From positions 46,666,101-46,730,100 of the forward strand of contig NC_087063.1 in assembly GCF_963678635.1 (NCBI RefSeq): a stretch of DNA of 64,000 bases, written 5' to 3'. Positions 55,186 through 64,000 of this stretch are shown here, piece after piece. A program made the position numbers and the translations under genes. Within the stretch, counting starts at the first letter, position 1; the number at the start of each line of letters is the position of its first letter. Under the pieces are notes generated by a model. That model had not been told where the DNA came from and made no database searches. It saw only the letters and a program-made list of their open reading frames with translations. This DNA comes from Symsagittifera roscoffensis. Taxonomy: Eukaryota > Xenacoelomorpha > Acoela > Convolutidae.

Positions 55186-58100
55186 ATGGGTGACACGAAC
55201 GAACTCATGGAATTCCTCTCAGCGAGTCTAGGAGCGACTCTAGACGAGATCTATCAGCGGCTGATCGATTGTGATTTTACACGAGAAGACCCGGGGTTGG
55301 CGATGTTTGTGGTCGCCCTCCTCAATGCACTGGGAAGAGAGGGTCGAGGGAATCGCCCTACAGAAGTCGTGTTGATGTTGGCCTTCGGTGAGTCCGGGAC
55401 CGCCGAGAGAGGCCGAAACCGATTGATGAGATGGAGGCGCGGAGAAATGTCTGGCCACGACCTGGCTCGTGAGCCAGGACTAGGTGAGCAAAGGGACCAC
55501 CGGCTAGGTGAGATGCCCTTGCCCGTCCAACCTGCGCAGCCACTCATTGGAGCGAAGAGACAACGTGATGGGCCAGGCCCGTCACACTCTGTCGACTCTC
55601 CAACAGCTGCTCCTCCCCTAAAGAGAGTGAGAGTGAGCGAGATAGAGATCCAGACGTCGGAGACGATTGAGACACTGGAGAAGAAGGAGAGAGATCAGAG
55701 TGAGCTGTGTGCCAAACTTCAGGAGTACAGGGCCATAGCTCGGGAGAGAGACGAATGGAAAAAGAAATTTGAAGATCTGCAGGTGGCCTACAAGGAGGAT
55801 GAGATAAAGCACCTGAAGGAGCTGTATATGGCGAAGGTGAGCCAAGTGTCACCGGAAATCCTGGCGAGCATGAGGTCCTCGGAGGGATCTGACGACACAC
55901 GCCCCAGGACAACCGCGCAGGAGCTGTGCGCATCGAGAGGACCTGAGGTTCTGGATTTGCGTGCATCAAAGGGGCCCGAGGCTCCTCAGCAGACACGACC
56001 GTCTGCTTCGAGTCAGAGGTTTACGATACCAGACCCTTCTGACACCTATCTAGCTCCTCAATTTCAGGAATCATTTAACCAAGTGGCCAGAGCCGCGATG
56101 GATGAGATCAACAGAGGCACTGAGCGGACACTGGCTAGGATCGTTCCTTCCCAGCGTCGTGATCATTCATCAAATAGCTCGGAACGAGCAACCCGCACGA
56201 TAGCGTGTTCTGCGCCTGGTGGAGTCTTTGAGAAGTCTCGCGTGGTAGACATCAGGAAGAATCTGATGGCACGTCATCAGTTCACGCAAGTGCCAGCCGA
56301 GCATCCTCGAGCCTGCCTGAATGACATGAGCTGGAACCCCGCCACGAACGACCAAGTAATTCCCCCAGGGAGTCGCCATTTGATCATTGGAGACAGTTTG
56401 GTGAGAGATCTGAATGAGATCTTCGTCTATGGTCATACTACCATTCTGTCCTTTGGAGGAGCCTCAGTGGCTCAAGTCATCAAAATGATGGAGTTCCAGA
56501 GCGAGGATCATTTGGATACATTAATAATAATGCTGGGAACCAATGACGTCTCGAGAGCCCCCGTGACTCCGGAGAACAAGTGGGAACCTCTATTGGTGTG
56601 CCTATTGAACGAATTGAAAGAAAAGTATAGACCCAAGCTCGTGATCCTGTGTACGATACCACCAAATCCATTGGTGGGCACTATAGCTGCAGATTTCATG
56701 AATGGCAACGTGACGCGGTGGAATGAAATGACCCGCAGTCTGGTGAGAAACAACCCTGGCGAGTTGCGACTCCTGGATCTCGAAAATATGCTGCGCATGA
56801 CTGACCACATCGCGCTCACTAAAGATGGAGTGCACTTCAATACCCAACGAGGGAGGCATTGGATTAATGATGTGTTTCAGACGCAATTGAGGGAAGCGGA
56901 GCAAGAGTCGAGGGCGACCGGTTCTTTGGCTCGGGCCAATTCGACCGGAGGGAGTAGAATAAGGGCAACCGTGCCCGAATCCCTCGCCAACCGTCTAGGG
57001 CCCTTGGCAACGGAGACGGTTGGAGCCGCAACCGTCGCTCCGAGCTCGAACGTGAGAGACAGGCTAGGGACTGCTCCTCCTCCCAGGCCGCAATCGATTG
57101 GAAGCCGACTCGGCAGATCGGTGGAACAGAACAACAGGAATAACTCCCAGACCGCGTCTAGGAGGAACGATTCGCCTGCCACGACAAATCCTGCTTCGAC
57201 AGCAGGACCGTCTACAAGTACCGTGCCAGCGGAGGGGATCGAATCAGGCAGCAGGCTGCTTTGGAATAGATCAGATCCTAGTCATTGGGGTCAGTATAAG
57301 ACGGACATGTCGGCGAAGTTGAATATGAATACCTTGACGTGTCGGGAGGATGCGATGAGAATGACTGGCGGTGAAAGTCCCACAGTGTCGCGACTTTATC
57401 GGATACCGGGTGTGGATTGGCTGCTAGCAGAGCAGGAGAAATTCAGCTCCTCGACCTCACTCCGACATGTAGACCTGGATGGATTACCTCATGACAATAC
57501 CTTTGGACCTTTAAACACCCGGTCGCTCACCGACGTTCGAGATAGGACCCGGGAAAGGACACCACCTGTGCGCAAGGGCAAGTTCCAGACGGAGAACAAG
57601 CCCAATAACAAACATCACAAGATGTACAGACAATTCGCTAAACCACCCGGTCAGACGCCGGGCGAGTATTCGAGGGATTACCCCCGAACTACAACAGTGG
57701 TTGGAGACGATAAGAGATACGGGAACCTGAAGGCCCCAATAGGCGATGGCCTTTTTGCAGCTTATGACCCCTTGGACATGAAGGCTGCCAAATATCTGGT
57801 TGTGGCCGGCTCCGATTATCTCTACACGCCCCGTTCTCTGTTCTGGCCCGATGTGATTTTCTTAACGGCGCCTAAACTGGACTGGGGACAGGCGATAGGC
57901 ATGATGATAAGTGTACGGAGAGTGGTCAGCATGGAGCCGCAGGTAATAGTAGTTGCAGGCTCAAATGATCATCTACAAAGCAGGGGCTTGTTGTCACGTC
58001 TGACGGATGGATCGATCCCGAGTAACGAAGTTATAGGGGAGGCGATAATGACACTGCTCTCGGCGATGACCGAGGTAGAGGCAGCAGCAAGACAACGTTT

Positions 58101-61100
58101 CACCATGAATGTGGTGAAGGTGATCTTCGTATTGTCACCAGGCTACGCTGCGTTGCCTGAACCCCTTCAATTTGTGTACACAATGGTCACGACGATAGCA
58201 GAGGGGATATTTAACGTGATAATTCCTGCCCCAAACAGAGTGGTGGACCCGGACAATTACTATCCGTCCCGATCTGAGCTTCCCGCCGTTTGGGCTGACA
58301 TCTCGAATGCCATACAGGGGCTCAGAGATTGTAGCACAACTCGGTTGGTGCTAGATGAAGTTCTGGGGTTGGAGCTGTCCAACTTCGCAAGATTATTGAA
58401 GCTAAGACCAGGGGTAGGTGACGATCATCTATTAGTACAACAGGTGGCTGATGATCTCTGGTTCAGACAGATGGATCAGGCAGAGAATGAGCAGGGAAGG
58501 ATGATCAGAAAGAACATGACGTCAGCAGAGGAGGACCTCATGGCAATGGCTTTGCGTACGAAGCCACACAACAATATATGGTTGTACCTGTCACCGAGGC
58601 TGTGCACCTTGGGTGAGGACGCGTTTGAGCATGCGCCGGCAATAATTAAAGAGATACATGTGTATCTGAAGAATCTACTTAATGCCCGGCAGTTGGCTGG
58701 AGGCAAGATGTTGAAACTGATGCAAGACGTAAACACGATGTCGCTGGATAAGTTCCAAGCTGACGTGCTGGCCACAAAGGCACAGTACGAACGATCAGAT
58801 GCTATCTTGGGTGGAATGGGAGTGGGATGGACGCCATCTTTCCTATCGACGTGCTATCCGAGGGCATCTAGGAACCTGATCGCGAGTTTCGTCAAAGACA
58901 TCAGGAAGTTGTCGATTGGCCTGGTGCTAGCCTTATACGTGACATTTGGTCATGAAAACTTTGTGAAAGGACCGGCAAACCTCTTTACCCAAGCGTTGGC
59001 CGATTTAAGATTGGATGGACTCCTGACTCTGATTGCCATGACCTATGGTCGACTGGGAGACTTGCTTGTGCTATTGCGTTACCCTGAACAACTACAGGGA
59101 CCCAGTCGTGAGTTCAATGCACAGTTGGAAACTGCCTCGCTCAAGAAGATGAAAGACTGGAGGACTCTCCTACTTCAATACCTCTTGCAACAAAACAGAA
59201 GCGTCACAGGAGAGGACAAAGTGGCGACGAACGCAAGCGAATGTAAGCAGTATTGTGGCATGCCCTTACTAACAGACTTAGCTGTTATGATGCGGATTGA
59301 TCCGTTGGCTCTGGTCCACGGACTGAGGGAATTCGTCACAGTGGTGTATGGACCGGTGATGTTCTTTGCGTTCCCGGATGTGCAAGTTAAAGCGTACAGG
59401 AATTCAGTGTTGTACGTCAACCTGGTCTCAGTAGTGGATTGTTCCGTGCTGAATTGGGTAGAGCAGAGTGAACTGAGAAAGCTGGCTAGCGATGATAGGC
59501 TATTCGGAAGAATAGCAGAGCCAGGTTGGGTGTTGATGGACTTCAACAACCACTTCAAATGCCGAATGGGCCGTGAGGATCTTTCCGACATCCAGTTTAA
59601 CCCAAAACTCTGGAATTTGAGACCAGTGGTGAAAGATACAGGAGAGGCTGTGGTAGTACCTCAATTGCCGGGAGCCTATGCCCATGCGAGAGAGAATCAA
59701 CAAACATGGCTTCCTGGGTCCAGGCCGCTGCCGGACCAATGCCATCGATATCCACCGATAAGGAGGATGTTGTTGGGAGTCACATCTCCCATCATTGCCC
59801 CTCGTATCGGAGCAGCTCGTGACGCGGAGAAGAGAATGCTGAAGTGGAGTGGAGGGATGGAGCCGCGCTTCATCAGCTGGAACGCTGCCGCTGCGCATAC
59901 GTTTGACTTCTCATTCCCCGATGCCTGGAGCAGGAAAAAGATCAAGGCACTACCCTCCAGGAGACCAGAGGTCTCGGCTGAAACGTGGAACGAAGTATAT
60001 TCTTCAGCGGATGACTTATCGAGACTGAAGTGGTCAGGAGAAGCGAAAGTGGTGATGCTGGAGGTGGCAAGTGAGAGCAGAGGTGGCTCATATATAACGA
60101 TAGAGGACCTGGCCCCACATGGCGAGGAGTTGGTAGAGTTCCTGGTCGATGATGAATTGTTTTATCATGCAGGAGACATGACCGTACCGGCTCGGCCGGA
60201 TTCGGGCACAGACGCGCGACAAGGACCCTCGGGACCTAGGCCGAAACCTGATGCGGACGACGATGAATTGATGGATCAGGACGATAACGATGATGGGACC
60301 GGAAGTAAGACGGAGAAACCGGGAGAGACCGATCTAGGAGCGTTGGAAAGGGACTTGCTAGAATACCGGTTCAGTGAAGACGACGATGGGGAAGTCGATG
60401 GGAGTTTATTGCTAATGGCACCATCGTCCTTCATGTCTCCTACAAAAGAGGCGTCGGCCGATCTATCTCCGATAGACCCAATAAGCCAGGCTAGAGAGTG
60501 CCAAAGCAGGGATCCGCAGAAACTGCTTTATGAATCACCAAGGAGGAGGAAAATCGAAGAGTCAATGAAGATATCGTTCATCAGCACATTACCAGAAGAA
60601 GAATGGGAAAGATATCAAATGGAGTTGGAAGGCAAGACAGGAGCAATCTGGAGCCGAGTAAACTTCATGGAGAAATCTTGGGACGTGATAAGGCGATATG
60701 GGACGCAGTCCATAATGAAGGTGGGATTGAACCAACCCATCATGCGTGAGGTCCTGGAAAAAATAGTGAGCTCCATGGAGTCGGATGTTCTGACCGAGTC
60801 AGTAACAGAAGACAGTGCCGATGATCAGCATGTTGCAAAGAAATTACCTGTCAGACGAGCCAGGAAAGGGCTGAAGCGACTAAAAGGGAAGACAGGAAGT
60901 CGAGCCATGAACCCGAGAGTGGTGAAGTCAAGAGCCAACGCAGTGGTGACCTCTTTAACGAGCGCAGGTCGTTCAGGCGAGAGCGGGCAGGGAGATAGTA
61001 CAACACTGACAGGGGGAGAAAAAGAGAATCTGATACCCCCTATGCTCTTGGCAGGTCTGACCGTAACCGCCACAAGGTCGAAGAAGACGGCGCGAACCCT

Positions 61101-64000
61101 GGCAGACACTAAGTTAGAAATGGAAGTAATCAGTCAATGTGGATCTGGAGGACTTGAAGATTATAGGCCCTCGCGAATCAACATGGCCAAGTTGAAACTG
61201 GAAGGACAACTCGACGTGGTCGAGTACAGTCGAATAACTGTGCCGGAATCGGTCCATATGGGAGATCCGGCAGGGGGTTATGTGGAGATGTTGAAAGCGA
61301 GGAACTCCGCGAGAGGGCACCTGATGGCTTGGAGCGAGAAGAGAGCCATGCAAGAATATTTGAAGGGGCTTACGGAGAACTCTAACTTCAATCGAAGAGA
61401 GTACGGCACAGTGATGTCATCAGAAGCGAACGAAATCGGATTGGAAAAACTGCTAGAAATTTCTTGGAGGGCGGCCCTCCAGAAATACTTCGATGAGACG
61501 ATGAATGCACCTGCTACTGTGGCAGCATACCTGGCTCATCCTTGCGTGAGAACTGATCTGCAAATACGACTGGCTTGGTGCTTGATGGGCATCAAAAAGG
61601 CGGAGTATGAAGCCAGTAATGACTCGAAATCACGAGAACAGGAGCTAGAGTTAATGGAAGCTCTACGAGCATTGATTTCGAAAGACGATTCAGCGATAGC
61701 ATGGGCTAAGCGTAAGGATGCCCTTTGCTTTGTCAGGTTCGTGGTGGATCGCATCCCCACTCCTGTGTTGGGAGAATGTATAAAGATCATTCGGCAAAAG
61801 GGAGTTGATTGCGAAAGGAACTTCCTTAGGGCACTCCTAGAGCTATATCAGGACATGCCATTGACCGTGCCAAGCAAGGAGTCGAATGATATGGAAAGCT
61901 ATCGCAAGTTGGAAGAGGTGAGAAGATACTCCAACAAAGAATTGAGAGTGAGCAGAGACTTGATTGAAGCGGCCAGAGGACAAAAAGAGTTTGCAACACT
62001 AGGGAAACTGAAGTCGTTCCAATACGTGTCTGGTATACCAGGGATGGCGTATAATCCCTTCGTGAACGAAGAAGCCAGGGAAGCATACTTCGACTACGAG
62101 CAAGTCACAGTGCTCAACTTCTGGGTTGAACGGATTAAGGAAATTGGAATGTTGATGGTGGAACAACCCAAGCTTGGAAGTATTTTGGAAGAACGAGTAG
62201 TCGAGCCCTCGATTCCCGAGCTAAAGGGGCAAGTGAGTTTTGATTGTGGTTCTTGGGACGGTCCCTTGAAAACCAGTCTAGTAGTGATGTGGGAACTCAT
62301 GAAACCTTCCTGGTGTCCCCATCCTAACGCAGGCTTAATCTGGGACATGACCGCGGATATCATGTTAGACCGGGATGATGATGCGAGTCTACATGATCTG
62401 GCCATGATACAACACCTGCTGGCCATGAGATTGACGAAGAAGAAGAGCAACCCGTCCACGGAGCTGTCCGAGGAAGGTACATCGAGTAATTGGTTGAAGC
62501 AAGGCACATGCTTGGCTCAACACAGTGGGATGGAAGGACATGTTTGTAACCTGGGACACTGCCTGATTACGCTAAGCGAGCAGCATCGACAACTGGCACG
62601 ATTGTACGGAAGATTGAGCATGTCAGATAAGAGTGCCATGGAGTTGGTCGCAGACTGCCATGGGGTGACGGACGTAAACCTGATCACAGCCTTGGGATTT
62701 TGCAGCATGACGAGTTCGATAGAGTCGCTCGAGCGCTTGGAGCGTGCCCATGAGCTAGTGACGTCCCTCAGCGTGGAAATATTCCCTGGAGCATTACAGA
62801 CAGAACAAAAGATTGGAGGCTGGCGAGAAGCCCTAGAGAAAGAAATGAATCTGAAGGATAGTGAAGCCTATCACAGACCTACTGGTTCAAAATATATGGT
62901 GGGTTCAAGCTCAGCGCCGTATTGTAATAGCAAGTATCCTACGCACATGGTGGTGATGGATGCGAGGACGCAACAAGTGTTGGTTGACCAACTTTTCTCT
63001 GTGCCAAAGTGCGTGAGGTTGGCCAGAATGTCAGAGAGGTCATATGACTTGTTGGCAAAGATCTTTCGGGCAGTCCCGAAGAGATCCGAAGGCGAGTTGC
63101 AAGACGTTGTGGGCGAAGAGTTCATGAGACTGAACGAAGGAGACGTGAGTGAGTTCCAGAAACAGAAAGCGAGTGGAGCGTTACCCACTGAATTCCCCAC
63201 CATAGAAGAGAAAGACGATTTACATAGAATCCTGATGGAAGTGGAACCGTTATTGGGAGCCTCAGGGTATCGGACCCGAAGGAACATAGTGAGAACCCAT
63301 GGGGAGTGTCCTTGCCACTGCTTGGCGCAGACGTTGTGGTACCCTAAACGCGGGAATCTGATCCTAGTCTGGGACGTGGAGGAGTTGTACTCCACGGGGT
63401 TGCCCGATCAGAATCAACAAGTGTCAATCGTGGTGGTTAGCGCCATGCTAGCAGTGAGATGGTTGGAGGCTAATGCAGACACCAGTGAGCAGGAGACGGC
63501 CGTGCCGACTCCTGAACAGCTGAGCAACGTGAAAATGAGTAGTGAATTGGATCTTTTCAGAACCACCTGCAAGGTTCTGAGAATACCTAAAGCCATTGAA
63601 AGAATATGGTCAAGGCAAAGATTGATGCCTTGGTTCCGTGCAGTGATGACATCTTGGATGTATGAACGCGCGAAGCGTCACATGTCAAGGAATACGGAAG
63701 CCTATCAATCTTTCCAGCTAGATATAGGACCAGGAGCCTATAAACGAGCATTCTTGACGCACAGAAACGCGGTCACCACAGCGGTGAAGCGGGTAGCTGG
63801 AACGCCTTGTGTTACTGAAGATGAGAAGAAAGAGGTCTTAAGAGCTGACCTAGAACGAAACGTGAGCCTATGTCTTCACAACAGCTTTTGCAGGAACCGG
63901 GAGCAGAAGGTGAATGTGGACTTGCTACCTTGTTGCAAACCGAGGCTGTTGGAACAGGAGGGTTGGGGCACGGCCCGCAACTCTCTGGACATGTTAGAGA
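55186..64000 (+). CDS. Giant ORF (at least 2938 codons, open at the window end) with SGNH-hydrolase-like domains
   Basis: ATG at 55186 (context gaaATGG; the last upstream in-frame stop is at 55096). I read every codon to 64000 and found no stop. A coiled-coil-like stretch lies at about 145-220. SGNH/GDSL domain 1 spans about 400-570: IIGDSLVRDL (GDS 402-404), block II Gly at 424-425, LGTND (451-454), and DGVH (Asp547, His550), so the Ser-Asp-His set is complete. A second, degenerate copy spans about 868-1050: YLVVAGSDYL and VIVVAGSNDHL, without a DxxH. Next come an acidic tract at about 1687-1735 and a basic, NLS-like stretch at about 1885-1920. A Cys/His cluster (GTCLAQHSGMEGHVCNLGHC) lies at about 2440-2460. 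No RT, protease or envelope signature, signal peptide or membrane segment is seen. Function unknown. Confidence 0.85.
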   Translation, partial: MGDTNELMEFLSASLGATLDEIYQRLIDCDFTREDPGLAMFVVALLNALGREGRGNRPTEVVLMLAFGESGTAERGRNRLMRWRRGEMSGHDLAREPGLGEQRDHRLGEMPLPVQPAQPLIGAKRQRDGPGPSHSVDSPTAAPPLKRVRVSEIEIQTSETIETLEKKERDQSELCAKLQEYRAIARERDEWKKKFEDLQVAYKEDEIKHLKELYMAKVSQVSPEILASMRSSEGSDDTRPRTTAQELCASRGPEVLDLRASKGPEAPQQTRPSASSQRFTIPDPSDTYLAPQFQESFNQVARAAMDEINRGTERTLARIVPSQRRDHSSNSSERATRTIACSAPGGVFEKSRVVDIRKNLMARHQFTQVPAEHPRACLNDMSWNPATNDQVIPPGSRHLIIGDSLVRDLNEIFVYGHTTILSFGGASVAQVIKMMEFQSEDHLDTLIIMLGTNDVSRAPVTPENKWEPLLVCLLNELKEKYRPKLVILCTIPPNPLVGTIAADFMNGNVTRWNEMTRSLVRNNPGELRLLDLENMLRMTDHIALTKDGVHFNTQRGRHWINDVFQTQLREAEQESRATGSLARANSTGGSRIRATVPESLANRLGPLATETVGAATVAPSSNVRDRLGTAPPPRPQSIGSRLGRSVEQNNRNNSQTASRRNDSPATTNPASTAGPSTSTVPAEGIESGSRLLWNRSDPSHWGQYKTDMSAKLNMNTLTCREDAMRMTGGESPTVSRLYRIPGVDWLLAEQEKFSSSTSLRHVDLDGLPHDNTFGPLNTRSLTDVRDRTRERTPPVRKGKFQTENKPNNKHHKMYRQFAKPPGQTPGEYSRDYPRTTTVVGDDKRYGNLKAPIGDGLFAAYDPLDMKAAKYLVVAGSDYLYTPRSLFWPDVIFLTAPKLDWGQAIGMMISVRRVVSMEPQVIVVAGSNDHLQSRGLLSRLTDGSIPSNEVIGEAIMTLLSAMTEVEAAARQRFTMNVVKVIFVLSPGYAALPEPLQFVYTMVTTIAEGIFNVIIPAPNRVVDPDNYYPSRSELPAVWADISNAIQGLRDCSTTRLVLDEVLGLELSNFARLLKLRPGVGDDHLLVQQVADDLWFRQMDQAENEQGRMIRKNMTSAEEDLMAMALRTKPHNNIWLYLSPRLCTLGEDAFEHAPAIIKEIHVYLKNLLNARQLAGGKMLKLMQDVNTMSLDKFQADVLATKAQYERSDAILGGMGVGWTPSFLSTCYPRASRNLIASFVKDIRKLSIGLVLALYVTFGHENFVKGPANLFTQALADLRLDGLLTLIAMTYGRLGDLLVLLRYPEQLQGPSREFNAQLETASLKKMKDWRTLLLQYLLQQNRSVTGEDKVATNASECKQYCGMPLLTDLAVMMRIDPLALVHGLREFVTVVYGPVMFFAFPDVQVKAYRNSVLYVNLVSVVDCSVLNWVEQSELRKLASDDRLFGRIAEPGWVLMDFNNHFKCRMGREDLSDIQFNPKLWNLRPVVKDTGEAVVVPQLPGAYAHARENQQTWLPGSRPLPDQCHRYPPIRRMLLGVTSPIIAPRIGAARDAEKRMLKWSGGMEPRFISWNAAAAHTFDFSFPDAWSRKKIKALPSRRPEVSAETWNEVYSSADDLSRLKWSGEAKVVMLEVASESRGGSYITIEDLAPHGEELVEFLVDDELFYHAGDMTVPARPDSGTDARQGPSGPRPKPDADDDELMDQDDNDDGTGSKTEKPGETDLGALERDLLEYRFSEDDDGEVDGSLLLMAPSSFMSPTKEASADLSPIDPISQARECQSRDPQKLLYESPRRRKIEESMKISFISTLPEEEWERYQMELEGKTGAIWSRVNFMEKSWDVIRRYGTQSIMKVGLNQPIMREVLEKIVSSMESDVLTESVTEDSADDQHVAKKLPVRRARKGLKRLKGKTGSRAMNPRVVKSRANAVVTSLTSAGRSGESGQGDSTTLTGGEKENLIPPMLLAGLTVTATRSKKTARTLADTKLEMEVISQCGSGGLEDYRPSRINMAKLKLEGQLDVVEYSRITVPESVHMGDPAGGYVEMLKARNSARGHLMAWSEKRAMQEYLKGLTENSNFNRREYGTVMSSEANEIGLEKLLEISWRAALQKYFDETMNAPATVAAYLAHPCVRTDLQIRLAWCLMGIKKAEYEASNDSKSREQELELMEALRALISKDDSAIAWAKRKDALCFVRFVVDRIPTPVLGECIKIIRQKGVDCERNFLRALLELYQDMPLTVPSKESNDMESYRKLEEVRRYSNKELRVSRDLIEAARGQKEFATLGKLKSFQYVSGIPGMAYNPFVNEEAREAYFDYEQVTVLNFWVERIKEIGMLMVEQPKLGSILEERVVEPSIPELKGQVSFDCGSWDGPLKTSLVVMWELMKPSWCPHPNAGLIWDMTADIMLDRDDDASLHDLAMIQHLLAMRLTKKKSNPSTELSEEGTSSNWLKQGTCLAQHSGMEGHVCNLGHCLITLSEQHRQLARLYGRLSMSDKSAMELVADCHGVTDVNLITALGFCSMTSSIESLERLERAHELVTSLSVEIFPGALQTEQKIGGWREALEKEMNLKDSEAYHRPTGSKYMVGSSSAPYCNSKYPTHMVVMDARTQQVLVDQLFSVPKCVRLARMSERSYDLLAKIFRAVPKRSEGELQDVVGEEFMRLNEGDVSEFQKQKASGALPTEFPTIEEKDDLHRILMEVEPLLGASGYRTRRNIVRTHGECPCHCLAQTLWYPKRGNLILVWDVEELYSTGLPDQNQQVSIVVVSAMLAVRWLEANADTSEQETAVPTPEQLSNVKMSSELDLFRTTCKVLRIPKAIERIWSRQRLMPWFRAVMTSWMYERAKRHMSRNTEAYQSFQLDIGPGAYKRAFLTHRNAVTTAVKRVAGTPCVTEDEKKEVLRADLERNVSLCLHNSFCRNREQKVNVDLLPCCKPRLLEQEGWGTARNSLDMLE

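Larger units (their letters stand above)
42135..64000 (+). mobile_element. Very large Ty3/gypsy-class retroelement with accessory macro and SGNH domains
   Basis: One strand carries a structured leader, gag, a small -1-frame ORF, pol, a macro-domain tail, and a third large reading frame still open at the window edge. Coding frames are intact apart from one frame change in a T7 run, so the insertion is young or the family is active. The grouping of the giant frame with gag-pol is inferred from strand, tight spacing and similar composition. Both LTRs are unidentified, and the left limit could be 40618. Confidence 0.7.

Noticed and set aside
46361..62708. Many minus-strand frames of 60-180 codons opposite gag, pol and the giant frame
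   Set aside because: Shadows of the plus-strand codons; no motifs and lower plausibility.
55186..64000. Reading the giant frame as a retroviral envelope
   Set aside because: No signal peptide, transmembrane helix, furin-like site or fusion peptide is seen in the 2938 codons available.

Overview
The window is animal genomic DNA, probably from an invertebrate. It holds a spliced Cys-loop ligand-gated ion channel gene on the minus strand with introns of up to 10 kb, AT-rich intergenic DNA, a long TACA microsatellite, and several classes of metazoan mobile element. I cannot name the species. Two runs of exactly 200 N (16742-16941 and 40301-40500) look like scaffolding gaps, so the window is probably three contigs. 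The contig right of 40500 is visibly less AT-rich than the rest.

Layout. 1-4500: decayed Ty3/gypsy-type element on the minus strand (gag, nucleocapsid with a CCHC knuckle, RT thumb and RNase H), running off the left edge. 6574-20779: four exons of the channel gene (signal peptide to M1, splice phases agreeing), on the minus strand. M2-M4 are not found and lie to the left or are lost. The introns hold a LINE reverse-transcriptase remnant, an interspersed repeat family, the microsatellite, a minisatellite and a duplicated AT-rich block. 22900-26162: second decayed Ty3/gypsy element (RT, RNase H, integrase, basic tail), minus strand. 26336-39850: remains of a Polinton/Maverick-like DNA element. 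It has a protein-primed-type DNA polymerase B fragment repeated 2.8 times in tandem on the minus strand, then decayed packaging ATPase, integrase and small structural-type genes on the plus strand.

40618-64000 is the most interesting part. It starts with a 1.5 kb near-palindromic block. A 2 kb stretch follows, studded with the motif ACCCTCCG; this includes four modules of exactly 67 nt with tRNA-like geometry. Next come two copies of a leader RNA structure whose stems differ by compensatory changes. Then comes an essentially intact Ty3/gypsy-class retroelement: gag (863 aa, two CCHC knuckles), a small ORF in the -1 frame, and a 2076-aa pol joined to it by a TGATG stop/start overlap. Pol carries protease, RT, RNase H, integrase and GPF domains and ends in what looks like a macro (ADP-ribose-binding) domain, split by a frame change at a T7 run. 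After a 442-nt spacer, a further single reading frame of at least 2938 codons runs open to the window edge. It carries one clear and one degenerate SGNH/GDSL-hydrolase-like domain and otherwise matches no family I recognise.

The likely logic of the right-hand block is one very large LTR-type retroelement. Gag and pol do the usual work. The macro domain and the giant SGNH protein are accessory functions. The repetitive, structured leader is its control region. No LTR pair is visible, so the element's ends are inferred, not shown.
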